In this document: piece after piece, positions 1 through 13,153 of the stretch
Position numbering within the stretch: the first letter of the stretch is position 1
Layout: the number at the start of each line of letters is the position of its first letter
From: Ursus arctos
Taxonomy: Eukaryota > Chordata > Mammalia > Carnivora > Ursidae
DNA: 64,000 nucleotides
Assembly (NCBI RefSeq): GCF_023065955.2
Contig: NW_026622852.1
Span: forward strand, 14,648,423 to 14,712,422
Direction of reading: 5' to 3'
The notes under the pieces: model-generated
What the model was told of the DNA's origin: nothing
Seen by the model: the letters and a program-made list of their open reading frames with translations, nothing else
Database searches by the model: none
Made by a program: the position numbers and the translations under genes

Positions 1-3000
1 GGCGGGGGCTGCTGAGGGAAGGAGAAATTCTTGCTAATGTGAATTACGTGGGTTCTACAAATAGGTTATTAAATCTCAACTGCGAGCCAGGAAATAAATC
101 AAAGTAGTACTTCCTTTCATTCCCTTTGTGTTACTGGGCCCAGGGTATCTAAAAATTGAATTTTTAAATACCAAAAACGAGCGTGAAGGCCCATGAAAAT
201 GGCAGTTTCAATCATATCCTTATGGTTGTTTTAACAAAAATAATGAGTATTACCACCTTGAGGCTTTTTATTTATCTTAAGCCAACTCTCAACAGAAAAT
301 TATACCCTAATGAACTTGCTTGAACAATCTCTTCAGGTTTCTTTGCTAACAAGCTGAGTAATTGTTTCTGGCAGTAAGTTACATGTCAGTTACGGCCACT
401 TCTCCCTTCCACCATCACCTTTAGGGCTGCCCTTTCTGTAGGACTTCCTTTTTTCTTATCCGCTAAATAACATGGATTGACCTTTGACCTACAGGGTTTC
501 ATGTGTCCACATTATCTAGACATATTTAATTGCAGTATAGTTTATCCCTATCATGTCCCAGAACCTTCCGTGACTAAATAGGTTTTGCCTTTAAAAAAAA
601 AAAACCCGAAAACAAAGAACATAATCTACCTCAGAGTCCGCTTTCTACCAGTAATTTCTTAAGCAGGCACGTAATCGTGAAGTCTGATCATAGTACATGA
701 TCACTACTCAGCCTCATGTCTTCTGAATAAAGGGAGATAGAGATGGTAATCCTCCCCTGCACTCAGTTCTGTGGGAGGCCCTGGGAAATATCTGTTGACA
801 TATCTGTTGACAAAATGAAAACTAAAGTACAGAGAGGCTTCGCTAGGGACTCATTTGTGTCTGCTTATCCAGTTTGGTGAATTGCAGACACAGTGGGGGA
901 GCTCTCAGCTGCATATTGGAGGGGAGGGGGTGCTGGGTCGGGGGCTGCCTTTGACCTTTACCTTTCATAGTTTGTTCCATTATGTAGCCTACTTATATCC
1001 TGTTAAAAAACAGTGCTCTGACATTTGCAGCAAAAAGACCGTGAACACTGAAGAATCTCGCAGCTTTCTATTAGACTATAATTTTGCCTCTCTAGTAGCT
1101 TTTGCATTTTCCATTCTAAAATTTTATTTCAACAAGATTTTAATCTTCAGATTTGCAAAGCATCGTTTCATGACTAATACCTAAGAAGAGTGTGTTCACA
1201 TTCTCAGTGGTAGGGAATAAAAATAATTCATGTTCTCGTGGTGCTAAACCTTTTCATCAAAAATTTCTAAGTATTTTGTAGACCTTATCTTATTAAAGCA
1301 ATGCTGACAATAGTAGGTATGACAGCAAGTGAGGTTCGGAGGCTGAGAGATGAATGATAGTGCAGGGGGAAAAAATCACTCTGCTGCCCTCTCTTTGCTT
1401 TTTCCCACTGGCTTCCTCCAACCATGGGAGGACCCCCACCACCACCTGCTGCCAGCTTAGCCTTCGCTTTCCTGGATCATGGCTGCCACAGGCTGGTTTG
1501 GACCATTGTAAGACTTACTTTGTTCTGAGCCCTAAGTTAAATGCAGGAAGTAAAACACCAGTCACAGGATTAGGCTGATTTGCTCATTTAAGAGCAGTTT
1601 TAAAGCATCAAGGATAGGGCTAAGGGACAATCAGAACACAGATAAACCCTGATGATTGATGTAAGTTTATTTTCATTGTTATTAATGAAATAGATCTGAA
1701 CCCAAAGATGAAAATCCCCGAAGGACTGGGTCACTTTACTAATATGTAATGTAATACTTTGTCCCTAAGAAAGCATCATTGTAGCTCATCCTTCCCTGTG
1801 CTTTTTAATTAGGTTAATGGCATCAGTTTGTTCCAAAGGACAGTTTAATTAAAATGCTAGTGGTGTTGCCTAGATAAATACTGTACTGATGCTGACATGT
1901 TATTATGCAAATTAGTTACTACTGCCCGGCTGGTAGGGGATAGTTATTTGATTCACAAGCTGATGAGTTTTTGCTGAACCGTTTTTAGATTTTCACCTGG
2001 CCGGCTCCTCGGTGAATTTGTTTCACTAAATATGTATCGAGCGTCTCCCCTCCATAAATCACTGTGCTAGGCATGCAGGGACTGCAGAGTTGACCAAGAC
2101 CTGGTCACAGTACCTGTGTGAAGTGTGCGGCTTGGCCCGAGCATTCATTGTGCGGACTGTGACTTATTTTTTCTATTCAAAGATTAATGTCCAAATATGC
2201 ATTTAGTCTGCAAGCAATGGTCTAATTTCTAGTGGCTTTAAATACATTTTTCTCCATTTTACAAGAACAATACATGTCCAGGAGTGTCAGGACCAGTGAA
2301 AGTTCTGAAACAAAATCATTTGGGGGCTCTGTTTTAAAATGGAGACTAGATGTTCTTCCAGAATTTCAGGGTTACAAGAGGACTTTTCATGTCATCTTAT
2401 GTAATATCCTTGTTTTAAATGATTTGGTACCTGATTTCTGGTGACCATCTGAGTTTTTCTATAGGGTGATAAAAACTAGGGATTGAATTGTCAGATCACT
2501 GAGAATTTGAAAATCTTTTTTTTTTTTTTTTTTTAATGTAACTTTAGGGATTCATGGCCGATTTGTAGCAGGACAGGCTTTGGGATATTCTCAGCTAAAG
2601 GAAAGAGATCCTATTAGAAATAGATTTAATTTTGGTTTTGCTAAGTGATATTATGGCTCGGGTGCCTCGGAATGCCCAGATCTTGCCGTGCTCCCTGGTG
2701 TTTTATTATTATCTGTAGGAGTTCACGGTGATCCTTCCTGCAGAACTCTAGCAAACCTTGGTTGAAGGCATCGGCTTCACCTTCAGGTCTTCCTCCTATT
2801 TTCTCCCCTCACCCCATCCCCCAATATAAACATTGTTGTGTGATCAAAGAATGGCAGGCCTTGTAGAGGAACGAATTAAGCAGGAGTAGACAGAATGAGC
2901 AAGTGCGCAAAGGAAGACTTCACTGAGTTTGACCACCCCAAGGTGGGGAGAGCAGGAAGGCGGGAGGGATTCACTGAATAGGTAGTTGGAGGAACTCGAC

Positions 3001-4193
3001 CATGGCAAGTCCTGAATCCCATTCTTACCCAATGGAAACAAACATGCAAGAACGTGTGTATATACTCACCTTTGACTCCCCACTAACTCACAGGTTCCGT
3101 CATCAGCGTGGCCTGGGACCGGAGGTCCTTAGTTTGCACGGGGTGTGGGGCTGGCAATCTCCTCACCCCACAGATCTGTTCCGGTCCTGCACTGGGGTGA
3201 GCAGGAGTCATCCTGGCACGTACACACAGGTCAATGTTCAGGTCTTGAGTCCAGGTTTTGGGAAACGGTCTCTGTGTTTATGGGAACCCACAACCAGGAC
3301 AGAATGGAACCATCCGAGGGCTTGGGTACTCTGTTGCCCGGGTTCCGTTATGACGGAGGTGGCCGACCAAGAGCATCTAGTCAGTGTCCCACTGAAGATT
3401 TTCTTCTACAGAATCACGTTGGAATAATGGAATAATATTAAATGTTCATTTTCAGGTGGTAAGTATATTTTAAAAGGTTCAGTTTTTTTCATACTACATC
3501 CAGAAGTCATATTTAAGCTTTTGTTGCTAATAATAGAAAAAACACCATTTGGATAATAGGAGAGAGCAACTCTCCATCCAGGTAGTTTAAAAACAGCCCC
3601 CCCCCCTTTTCTTGGCATCTTTTCTAGGGTCTCTAAGTTATATCACAAACCACCTTTAAGGTTGCTGGGTTTGGCATCTCGGGGGAAAGAAGGGGAGGAT
3701 AATAATAATCATAATAAGCGTGGCAGGTCGCTGTCTAAGTGGCTCACGAGAAGCTGCTTCCACATGCCAGTGCCTGAGAACAGCCAGAGGCCGGTTGCAT
3801 TCTACTGCGTTCATTCACGCACCTGGCTCCGTGTTTGCAGTACAAATCGATAAAATCCGTATTGGCCAAAGATGAGGTGGAAAGACATAGCTTACGAAAT
3901 GCCACGTCCAATGATGAAATAAAAGCTTTAGGAAGAAAGGACTTCGATATATGAGCTTAGATTTGTAGGTGACACAGACACAAAAAGCCTAACGACCATA
4001 CCCGTCCAAGGAGAGTGAAAAATCAGAGCTGGCGTCAGAAGAAGGGAAGAATATCAGGGCACAAGCAGACATGAAGCCCTGTGAGGGAATGGACGTGCTT
4101 TTTGACCTCATCTGCCTTCTCTGTAATAATGCCTTCTCTTCTCCCGGCTAATGCCCCCAAATCCTCTCTTGGAATTTTTTTCTTTTTAAACAG
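1..4193 (+). other. FOCAD: FOCAD intron, 5' side of window
   Basis: No exon, RNA gene or intact element recognised. Contents seen: a G-rich run at 921-944, a T-run at about 2518-2535, an L2/MIR-like remnant at about 2024-2110 (gtatcgagcg...gtgctaggcatgcagggac), and a C-run at 3597-3607. Reading frames of up to 141 codons (3002-3427) show no family resemblance. Confidence 0.6.
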
Positions 4194-4302
4194 GGAGAGC
4201 CCAGTGGTCAAGGGCAACGCGCTGTTAGCCTTAAGCAGCCTCGCTGTCGTCGTATCCAGACACGAAGCCAGCCTCTCCTCGGACTCGGAGGGGGTCCCGG
4301 AG
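4194..4302 (+). CDS. FOCAD: FOCAD coding exon 1 of 18 in window
   Basis: 109 bases. The first base completes a codon split with an exon upstream of the window's visible exons; then 36 codons, ESPVVKGNALLALSSLAVVV through SDSEGVPE, ending in phase 0. Acceptor ttttttctttttaaacag, donor GAG|gtgagt (near-perfect). The peptide is helical and Leu/Val-rich (HEAT-like) and ends in an acidic Ser/Asp/Glu linker. It joins directly to VQPNFLSMKEW of the next exon, as I remember for the human protein. Confidence 0.93.
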
Positions 4303-4874
4303 GTGAGTTAAGGGTGACTTGAGCCAGTTGGGCAATGTTTGAAAAGTGAGCAGCCTCTGTAAGCCTGGCCCTGAATTTATGAGGTTCAAGCCAGTGCCTG
4401 CCGCGCACCGAGTCATGCTACTTGATGGTCTTTGCACGGCGAGCTTGAGGGGCTCCTCAGACACTTTGCCTTGCTGCTTTTCTGTTTTGCTTTCTCCATC
4501 ACAGTTAAGTGGTCATTTCCATTTGAAGGTACCAATTTTATGCAACAGGGGTTGTCTTTTTGTGATTACATCAGTGGTAACCAATCTTAGGAGGTTAACT
4601 AGGCTTACTGAAAGTGAACAATGCTGTCAAAAAATGATAAATAAGCAGTGTTTACTGACTGAAAAAAATTGTACTTTGCATTTTAATTGTAGATGTCAAT
4701 GACAAAGTGCCTATTCATTTTTGCAAGGCATTTATTTCTTAATTAAACATGTGGCGAGCTGGCCAATGTTCATTTCCTATGTACTTTTTCGGATAATTCA
4801 TATCTGTCAAAATAGAAAGGCATGGATTTATTCTTCTTGTAAGCCCCATTATCTGGTAGCTATCATTATCTGGA

Positions 4875-5125
4875 GACAATATAGCCGAGTGGTTAAAAAA
4901 CATAGGCTTTGGAGTGGAAGAGTCCTGTATGAAATCCCAGTACTTGCACTTACTAGCTCTGTGGTCTATTGTTAGAACCTCGTCTTGCAGAGCCTGTTCC
5001 CCCATCTGTAAAGTGGGGATAAGGGTCCTCACCAGACAGGATTGCTGTGAGGATCAAATGAATGAATGTATAGAGCTCAACAGCTGGTAGATACTAAGCA
5101 TTCAGTCATAGTAACCGTCATCTGA
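4875..5125 (+). repeat. MIR SINE, sense
   Basis: tRNA-like head, core and tail are readable: atagccgagtggttaaaaa, then a stretch like 'tcttgcagagcctgttccccc atctgtaaagtggggat', ending agatactaagcattcagt. Typical ancient mammalian MIR at about 70-75% similarity by eye. Confidence 0.75.
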
Positions 5126-6836
5126 CTTCTTGCTGCAAAAACCGGGCTTTAGTCAATGCTGTTCAGCCGGTCTCTGTTCCCTCAGTGTGTCTTATGGGCC
5201 ATCCGTACTCTTTTTTCATGGTGGAGTTTTTTGGTTGCAAGCAAAGGAACCAACTCTCATCTAAATAAAAAAGCAGAAGGATGTGGCATCCAGAAGCCCA
5301 TGGAATTGAAGGCAAAGCTGAAAACTGGGTTTGGGGAAGAGCATAAGGCACAGGAAGCAATAGGAGAACCGTCACGGCAGACGACCACCACTGGGACGGA
5401 TCCGCTCTGATCACGTACTATGCTCGCGTCACTCAAGGGTTAGGGTCCCATGGGTCTCATGCCCACCCCTTGGGCAGGTCAGATGGGTACCTTCGTTGAG
5501 CATTTAACCAAGTTTCAAATCATGGAGGAGGGAATTCTCCAAAGGGTGCCATTACCAGTAAACAAGAGAATAGAGGCCGTGTGGCAAAAGCTACAAATGT
5601 ATATTACTCTTGGGGAAGGGAAAGAGGCCAAGCAATTATTGCATGAAGCATAGAAGTGTAGTTACCATGGGAAAATTTGACTTTAAATGCAGGATTTTAC
5701 TTTAATGATGAGAAAGATGTTTTATATCCTTGAAAGAGCCGTGGAATCCTTTAGCAGAGACAACGTGCTGAGTAGACTCTATGACCTAAAAAGTTAACGT
5801 GCCTTTCTAGGGTCCCTGATTTGGGGCGTTCGTGCAGGGTATTTGCCCCAGCGGTAACCAGGGGTCTAGCTGTGAGTCTGAGTTCCGGACAGTCTTATTC
5901 TTCTGTATTTCCCCACCCCTTTGCTCTGGGCTGTAGCACATACTACACGAAACATCGAGAAGCCTCACGACCCAAAGATGGGGCTCTGCTTTCGTTCTTC
6001 ATCACCGTGTCTTTGGTTGGTATTCAGTACAAACTCAAGACCTCGTTATTTGATTAAAGTTGAAGTTTTCAAACTTTGTTCAAATCTGCATCTGACTAAC
6101 AACCAAAGATCCCAGGAAGAGGCCTTCTTTGAGTCAAGGCATGAATTCCAAGGATACTTCACACCGCACTGACCTTTGTTGTTTGCCCCACCTGAGTGTG
6201 ACCTTGTGAGTTAATGGATGCTTTTGACATCCATGGTTCATGAATGATTTTTAAAATCAAGATCTCTTTTTAATGAGTTGGGTTTTGTTGTTGTTTTGGG
6301 GTTTTTTTACATTCTCTTTCCTCTTCTTTTCCCAACTGAAGTTCATTTATGCTTTCATACCTAATTAGCGAGGCAAATGTTGTGATGATTCAGAATGATA
6401 AATCTATGGTGATAGTAAGCAGAAATGCTAAAGACGGTGATGAGAATTTTGTAGGCTGCTTTATTACCTCCTTTGTGAAATGGCAAGTCATAGAAATGAG
6501 ACGTTTTGAGTTTTTCTCTGCACGTCTCTCCTTTAACCCCCATGTCACCCTCACTAAACACAGGCGGGCAGTGGAGAGCTCTCAGACACGGTCTGTTTTG
6601 CAGCCCCCGTCCTCTCACCTCTGCTTGTCTTGTATAAAAGGTAAATCTTATTCCAGTTGGGGCACAGGCTGAGGCTGTTTATTTGTCAAATATCTATCTG
6701 CCTCCTGAAGTCCTGGTGGGTGAAGGTTACTTTTTGATAATAGCACTTTACTCCTTAATACAGAAGGGGGTTGTGCCCCAGATCTAGAAATAATATTTAG
6801 GTTTTCTTTTTTTTCCATTTTCATTTCATGTTTTTC

Positions 6837-7051
6837 CTTTTTTTTTTTTTAAGATTTATTTATTTATCTGAGAGAGAGAGAGAAAGCAAGCAGGGGAGGG
6901 GCGGAGGGGGAGGGAGAGAGAATCCTCAAGCAGACACTCTGCTGAGCACTGTGCCCGACAATGTGGGGCTAGATCCCAGGACCCCAAGATCATGACCTGA
7001 GCCAAAATCAGGAGTCTGGACGCTTAACCGACCGAGTCACCCACGTGCCCC
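6837..7051 (-). mobile_element. CAN-SINE (tRNA-Lys-derived), antisense, with TSD
   Basis: Reads T-tract, aagatttatttatttatctgagagag ... gcttaaccgaccgagtcacccacgtgcccc: a complete SINEC in reverse. A perfect 16-base target-site duplication, tcatttcatgtttttc, flanks it at 6821-6836 and 7052-7067. The right copy is part of the polypyrimidine tract of the 7079 exon. Confidence 0.93.
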
Positions 7052-7078
7052 TCATTTCATGTTTTTCTTCGTCTGCAG

Positions 7079-7195
7079 GTTCAGCCTAATTTCCTTTCAA
7101 TGAAGGAGTGGGTTTCCATGGTGTCTGATACTCTCCTGGTCATTGTGGATAGCCATTACCAACCCAGAGGACAACTTTTCTCCTCGTTTTATTAT
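7079..7195 (+). CDS. FOCAD: FOCAD coding exon 2 of 18 in window
   Basis: 117 bases, 39 codons, phase 0-0: VQPNFLSMKEWVSMVSDTLL through QPRGQLFSSFYY. Acceptor gtttttcttcgtctgcag, donor TAT|gtaagt. An antisense SINE ends 27 bases upstream and its target-site duplication reaches to 12 bases from the exon, so the acceptor region was rebuilt by an insertion. The exon is symmetric: skipping it would keep the frame. Confidence 0.94.
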
Positions 7196-7325
7196 GTAAG
7201 TCTGAGAAATAAAATTTAAAAAATGTTTGGAAAAGTCAAAACCCATATTGTTCACATGAAAGCCATACCATAGTGTAATTATTCTCAGTCTTAGCTTAAT
7301 GTTGGACTCACCTGGGGAATTTGAA

Positions 7326-7368
7326 GTGTGTGTGTGTGTGTGTGCGTGCACACACGTGTATATATATA
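7326..7368. repeat. (TG)n microsatellite
   Basis: Nine to ten TG units followed by gcgtgcacacacgtgtatatata, alternating purine-pyrimidine throughout. Confidence 0.9.
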
Positions 7369-7544
7369 AAATCTCTCTGTAGATAGAAAAAAATAAATAC
7401 CTGTAGGCCTCTCCTCTGATTTAATTGCTTAGGAACGGACCATGGGCATCCTCAGTATTTTGAAGGGTTTCTAGATTATTCCCATGTGTAGTCAGAGGCA
7501 AGAGCTACAGCTGTAGTGAAAGAAACGTTGGTTAAAGATTGGGG

Positions 7545-7870
7545 TCCCTGAGTTTCTAGTCCTAGTGTTTTTAAATTCCAGGATATGTGACCACAGGCAG
7601 TGCATGTAATCTCTTTGGGCCTTTGTTTCCTTACGTGTGAAAGGAGGCAAATTGAACAATGTTCTCTCTAGCGATTATAGCCCCAGCTCTACCCCTTACT
7701 GGTTTTGTGACTGTTGACCTGATATTTCACCCCTCATTTTTATTTTCCTTACCTGTACGATGAAGGTAAAAAATTAATGCTTTGCCAACTTCATAAAAGA
7801 TTTGCGAGGATCACATGATATAACCGGTGGGAAAATGTTTTGAAAACTGTGAAATACTCTGTACATACCA
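7545..7870 (+). repeat. two MIR-like remnants, sense
   Basis: Two successive segments carry the MIR signature 'gtgaccacaggcagtgcatgtaatctct...cctttgtttcc' and 'ttactggttttgtgactgttgacc...ttttccttacctgtacgatgaagg'. Boundaries are approximate. Confidence 0.6.
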
Positions 7871-9755
7871 AGGAATATTGTTGTTGCTCAGAAAAAAGCT
7901 CCTGTCACGTAGTCACTCTTTTTCTTCATGCTGATATCCTAAGATCTGAAACAAACTGAAAACACACTTTTTTCGGTTTAGGCTTTATTTCCCCTTCATT
8001 GGCTCTAGTGCATGCCTTATTTCTGTATCTGCCCGGATTTTTTTTGGTTCTGCCTATCACTCTCCACTGCTTAGGGAATTACAGTGATCATGGGACAGTC
8101 AGCTGAGTGGAAAAGGATTATAGTCGATTTGAATAAAAATATAGCACAGGTCGTGAACTGTTGCTAAGATCATGAATTGAGCCTGAAACTCCATTGCCTT
8201 GTCTTCTCTGTACAGCATTCTGCGTGCCTCTGTCCTCCTGCTATTGGGAGGACCTGGTACGTATTCCTCTGGGCCTCGGAGTCTGGAACTAGGATTTGTA
8301 ACTATACTTGGGGACAAACAAATGACTTGCAGATAATACAGAATTAAATTGGAAGGTAGATTTTCCTCAAGTCATTGGATTATGACCATTTCTTTGCTGT
8401 CAGCAATGTTCTTACTCCTTTAACGATGGATGAAAAGCTAGTTTATATTAGAGGTCTTTGCAATAGCTCCCTGGTTCAGATATTCACCAGGACAGGGTAT
8501 TCTATGAGATTTCTAATCACGCTGCTTAGTTCTCGCAAACCAAGAAAAATAATCTCCTTAGTAGCCAGCTCAGGTTGCCGCTTACCTTTGTGATTTTTGC
8601 ATTATTCTGCCTCTTCAAAGCCCTGATTCGAAAGTCACTCTCTCGACTTCCCGACTTCCCCTGTTGAGGCAGCTGGGTCACTTTGAATAGTATTGTCATT
8701 GCAATAATGCTCTGTTAACTTGAAGAATACCTTAGCACATGTTTGCGTTTTGTCCTTGAAGTACTAAAGCTTAGAGAGCAAATGGGTACAGAATTAAACA
8801 CACTTTTTAATGTGCTTTGATTGCAAGGGACAGCCCAGCCTTTATGGTGTGTCTGAAAATTTGAAGTGGGTAATAGTGTGGAATGAGAAATGGGCTTTCT
8901 TCCCCCACTTGAGACATATTTATAACTGTCTACCATGTGTGTTGGAGCTCCCTCACATGGGATTCTTGTAGAAGTTCTTCCATACTCAGCTGCCCTGCCA
9001 TTTTATTAGGGCTGTTATTCATTTCTTTTCCCATAATTACAATATAGGAAGGAGCGTATAGAGCTCTCCCATTTCGTTTTGAATAGCTGGTTATTGCTTT
9101 GTAACCAGAGGCTTTTAGGATTTCAACTTCCTTTTTAATTAAAAGGAATTAACCCCCTGTAGGAAATAATCCATCTACTGGGAAGCGTTCCCACCAAAAA
9201 TTTTGGGACATCTGCCAATAGATCCCCGTGCTGAACTGAACTTACACTTCTTCCTTCGTACTAAACTTTAACAACCACCCCCCCCCCCCCACCACCACAC
9301 ACACGCTTTCTTTCTTCCCTGGAAAACTGGCTTTCTGGACGTTTATAGTGTGGCTTGGTGGTTTCTCCAAGCTTGGGTAACTTCACTTCAGGTTTTGTTG
9401 TTTTGTTTTGTTTTGTTTTTTAGTAAACACATGTGGGCTTTCAAAACACTGGATTTTTTTCAGGCTGTGTAGTCAGGGAATTCACACCCTGTAAAAAAAG
9501 ACTTAATTTTTTTGTTTTCAGATTTAAAAGGATATTATCAATCAACTGATTGTTTAGTAGCAAATTGCTTCAGGAAGGAAGGGTGAAAAGGGGACCTACC
9601 CAAACACAGAAATAGGGTTTTTTAAATGCTATTTTTGATTGGCGGGGGTGGATCTAAGAGCCGCTGATGTTGTGTGGTGCCTCTGTGATAGGTATGCTTC
9701 CTTCATGTTTTAAACAAAAGGCCAACCCCTGTTTTCTTCCTTTGGCATGTCCTAG

Positions 9756-9994
9756 AAATCCTATTCTGGTGAAAACACAGCTAGCGCGATTGCCCGCTCC
9801 GCTGCCGCCACGGCTTTGTCTCTCCTCGTGCCAGTTTTCATTATTTCTTGCAAAGAGAAGGTTGAGGAAATCCTAAACATGCTGACTGCCAGGTTACCTG
9901 GGAAACCAAGAGCCGATGAGTCTCAAGCCGTGCAAATCCACATGGGCCTTGCTTTGGGGATGTTTCTCTCTCGCTTGTGTGAGGAGAAACTCAG
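9756..9994 (+). CDS. FOCAD: FOCAD coding exon 3 of 18 in window
   Basis: 239 bases: KSYSGENTASAIARSAAATA ... IHMGLALGMFLSRLCEEKL, ending with two bases (AG) of a split serine codon. Acceptor cctttggcatgtcctag, donor CAG|gtacag. An Ala/Ser-rich helix is followed by a Lys/Glu-rich helix (CKEKVEEILNMLTARLPGKP) and the strongly conserved MGLALGMFLSRLCEE segment, one of the most recognisable parts of focadhesin. Confidence 0.96.
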
Positions 9995-12900
9995 GTACAG
10001 TTGATGAAAATATTCCTCCTTTTCGTCTTTGTGATGATGTAGGCAGACGATGCGATGCACGGGCACGAACGTTCACGAACATTCTGTCTGAGCGATTATG
10101 TGGTTGCTAAACTTTTTGAAATGGGCACAGCGACCCTTTCTTGTCCTTTGTGAATGCATCTGGCTTTCCAAAATGCCATCACGAAGATATTAGTGTATTT
10201 TTAGGGTTGCTCTTACGAAGGTGATGGTGACTTGAACACCATTCCATGCTTCTGAAAGCTCTGGATATGTCCATGTAATACATTTGAGGAAAAGTGTGGT
10301 CTTGTGGGGCTAAAAATTAAAAAGCTGCTTTTCCCCCCCTGGTTTCTAAGGGTGAAAATAATTGTTGATCCTTTATTGATATTACTATAAAATGGGAGGA
10401 GAAGATTGGAGTATCCCTGCTGCCTGAGGGCACTGGGAATCACCTGGGTCACCAGAGAACTGCATGTACCCAGTTTTAAAGATTGCTTTTATCCTGTGCC
10501 CTAGCTACATTTTTATAATCCTTAAACAAGAGTCTTAATCTGTGTATATTATACTGTGTGCTTTATTCCATTTGCTCAGTTTTGGGCTGCTGACTTTATC
10601 CTTGAATGGAGCTAACCGAGTATCAAAGACCCAGGTGGAAAATTCCACTAGATGGGAAAGTTCTCTTGTGCATGAATCTGCCTTGGTTGTGTTGTCCGTT
10701 CTATTTATTCTTTATTTTGTAACACGTCTTGGAATTTTATATATCCAGGTTGATTGCAGTGTGGTACAACATGAATATTTGAATATCATGAATATTTAGA
10801 TGTTCACTGACTTGGAATTCAGCCCCATTTTCCCCCCCGCACTGGAAATAGGATAGTTGGGAGAGGCATCCTGTTGTGACGTTCGATGTCCTTAAACTTC
10901 CCTGGTTGGCAGATTTTAACGGTCTGTCCAAAGCCAAGAGACGGTGTCGATGTGGGTAAACTGGATGACATTATGCTATATTTAGATTTCAGTTTGAAAC
11001 CAGTGGTTAAGTTTGCATTTGTAATTTACATAGCTTTGTGCAAACACCATTATGTGAAACCTTTATGAGAACTGCTATTGATCTAGGGAAATACTATCTT
11101 TCAGATGATCATTTGCAGCTCTTGGAAACATCTGTCAGATGATTGGGAAGATTGGCTTCGTCTTTGTGATCATAAATGAAAACGTTTCTAGAATGTTCAT
11201 TTTGTTCTGTTGACCGGCATTCGTATTTATAGGCCTGGTTCTGGACATGAACAAAAGGCTGCCCTTTGCATGTGAATTGACTGTTACATATCTCGTGTGT
11301 GTGACAGAACGCAACATGTTTTTTAAAGACTTAAAACTTGAAAGTGATTTTTTTTTCCCTTTGCTACTATGCTACAAATGGCAGTTTCTTCACCATCTGT
11401 GTTCATGCTCTTTCTTCAGTATCTTTCAAGCAACACGTTTTACAACTAAAAATGAGCCATGGCAGTTTAATTCCAGGCAACTCATTTCATCCTATCTTGG
11501 CTCTGGCTCCCCTCTTCATTAGTTTAGGATGAGATGCTGCTGGTTTTAGGGTTTGACAAGCTTGCACTCGAGGTTAATTTAATCATGCTACCTGGAGAAA
11601 CCTGAAGGATTCATCCCAGTTCCTAGATTACCTTCTACCCCTGTCTGTCTTACTTGACGTGGCACCTGCAGGAGAACCTGGGGACGGACACCAGGAAGCT
11701 CTTGCCAAGGCCAAACGGCCTCAGAGTCCGTGCGGATTTTTAATTTGCTCTAATGATCTGTTTGGACAGTGTGCTTCCTCTCTTGGCCAGTGTGGGGTGC
11801 TGTAGGTCCTCGCGTAGTTATTCATGTTTCCCACCTTCCTAATTTCTCAGAGCCGAGGAATCTGAAATATTTGCCTTTTGGTGCTGATAAGTATTTTACT
11901 AAATAATGACAATGTCACTCGAGAATGACATTTTTGGAGGAAGTTTCCATTTTTCTAAAATTAAGGTCATGATTTTGAGGGCTGTTGACTCTGAGTCATC
12001 GGCGACATCCAGTAAGTGGCCCCGCATGACCCCCCCCCCCAGGGATATAGGACTAGGACAGTATGTTGGGCTCAAGATGGAAAAATCAGCTTGTAGAAAA
12101 GAATCATGACAATCCATTTTTTGCCATGGCTTATGAAAAAGTCGCCTGAATTTCAATTCCGGTCTAAAATTTATTCAGAAAAGCATATTATTCCCAAGCT
12201 TGCTTCTGTCATAACTCCCAGAGGATACTAGTAGGATCTCTTCAGCATTTGTTTAGGATAGTTATTTTACTCCAGAGAACAACTATTATAGGACTTAGAG
12301 CTATTAAAACTGTGTGTGTGTGTGCGCGCGTGTGCACGTGCGTGCGTGTGCATTCGCTAAATGCAAAACGTAATCCTTCACCTCAGGCCAAACCACTATA
12401 TTCTTGGTTTGGGAGACAGTGTTTAAAGTGTCCTGTGGCTGGTTGGCATTCCTGGGACTGCATTCCACTGAGCATGGTCCGAGGGAACAGCAGTGACAGT
12501 TGACATGTTAGGAACCCCCGGACAGTCAAGTGTTGGTGACGAAGCCCATAACTCTGCCTGAAAAAGTTTTCTTTTACTGTAGAAGTCCTAGTTCTCACCA
12601 AGACCATTGCAAAACCACATCAATTACCCTCTAACGGCAGAAAAATGTATGGCTGGGTTCCCCCCCCTTCTGAAAAAAACAAACGTAAGAAAAAAGGAAT
12701 AGAACAGCCTTCACAATTGAGACATGAAATCAGAAGTAACAGTCTTTGCAAGAAAGAGATTTGGAATGATTATTGTTAATTTCAGCTTCATGGGTTGTTA
12801 AATCTTCCCAAGAAAATCACGTTAGCATTCTTAGAAATGTTTCTGGAATTCTGATTTTGGTTTTTATTTTTCAGTGGTTTAAAAGTGGAATGGGCTGAGG

Positions 12901-13153
12901 AAATACAAAAGTAGCAGTTTTTGAGTTTATTGGTTTACAAGTGATTAAAGTGTTCGGGAACTCAGTTATTAAATTCTCTGACTCGGTTTCTCTGTCTGCA
13001 AAATAAGTGTATGTGGGTCATCAATATTATTGTTACTTTTATGTTTTTTTAATGAAATGAATGTTCAGTAAAATATTAAGAGGAACTATATAGTATTTTG
13101 GACATTTGAATGATTTTTAAGTAACTGAATTTTTCCTTTTGGTCTTTGCCCAG
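9995..13153 (+). other. FOCAD: FOCAD intron
   Basis: Holds an alternating purine-pyrimidine tract (12311-12351) and a C-run (12031-12040). No SINE, L1 or gene recognised; mostly unique-looking intron. Confidence 0.6.
12311..12351. repeat. (TG)n/(CG) alternating tract
   Basis: tgtgtgtgtgtgtgcgcgcg followed by tgtgcacgtgcgtgcgtgtgc: 41 bases of uninterrupted purine-pyrimidine alternation including several CG steps. Confidence 0.9.

Larger units (their letters stand above)
4303..7078 (+). other. FOCAD: FOCAD intron with MIR and antisense SINE
   Basis: Contains a MIR (about 4875-5125) and a full-length antisense CAN-SINE (6837-7051) against the 3' splice site. The rest is unique-looking AT-rich intron with no supported gene. 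Confidence 0.7.
7196..9755 (+). other. FOCAD: FOCAD intron
   Basis: Holds a (TG)n tract, two adjacent MIR-like remnants (7545-7870), a C-run with (CA)n (9278-9304) and a short TTTTG repeat (about 9394-9420). No gene or young mobile element seen. Confidence 0.65.

Noticed and set aside
3002..3427. 141-codon + strand frame as an upstream exon
   Set aside because: No splice junctions that would connect it in phase with exon 4194, and no focadhesin-like sequence.
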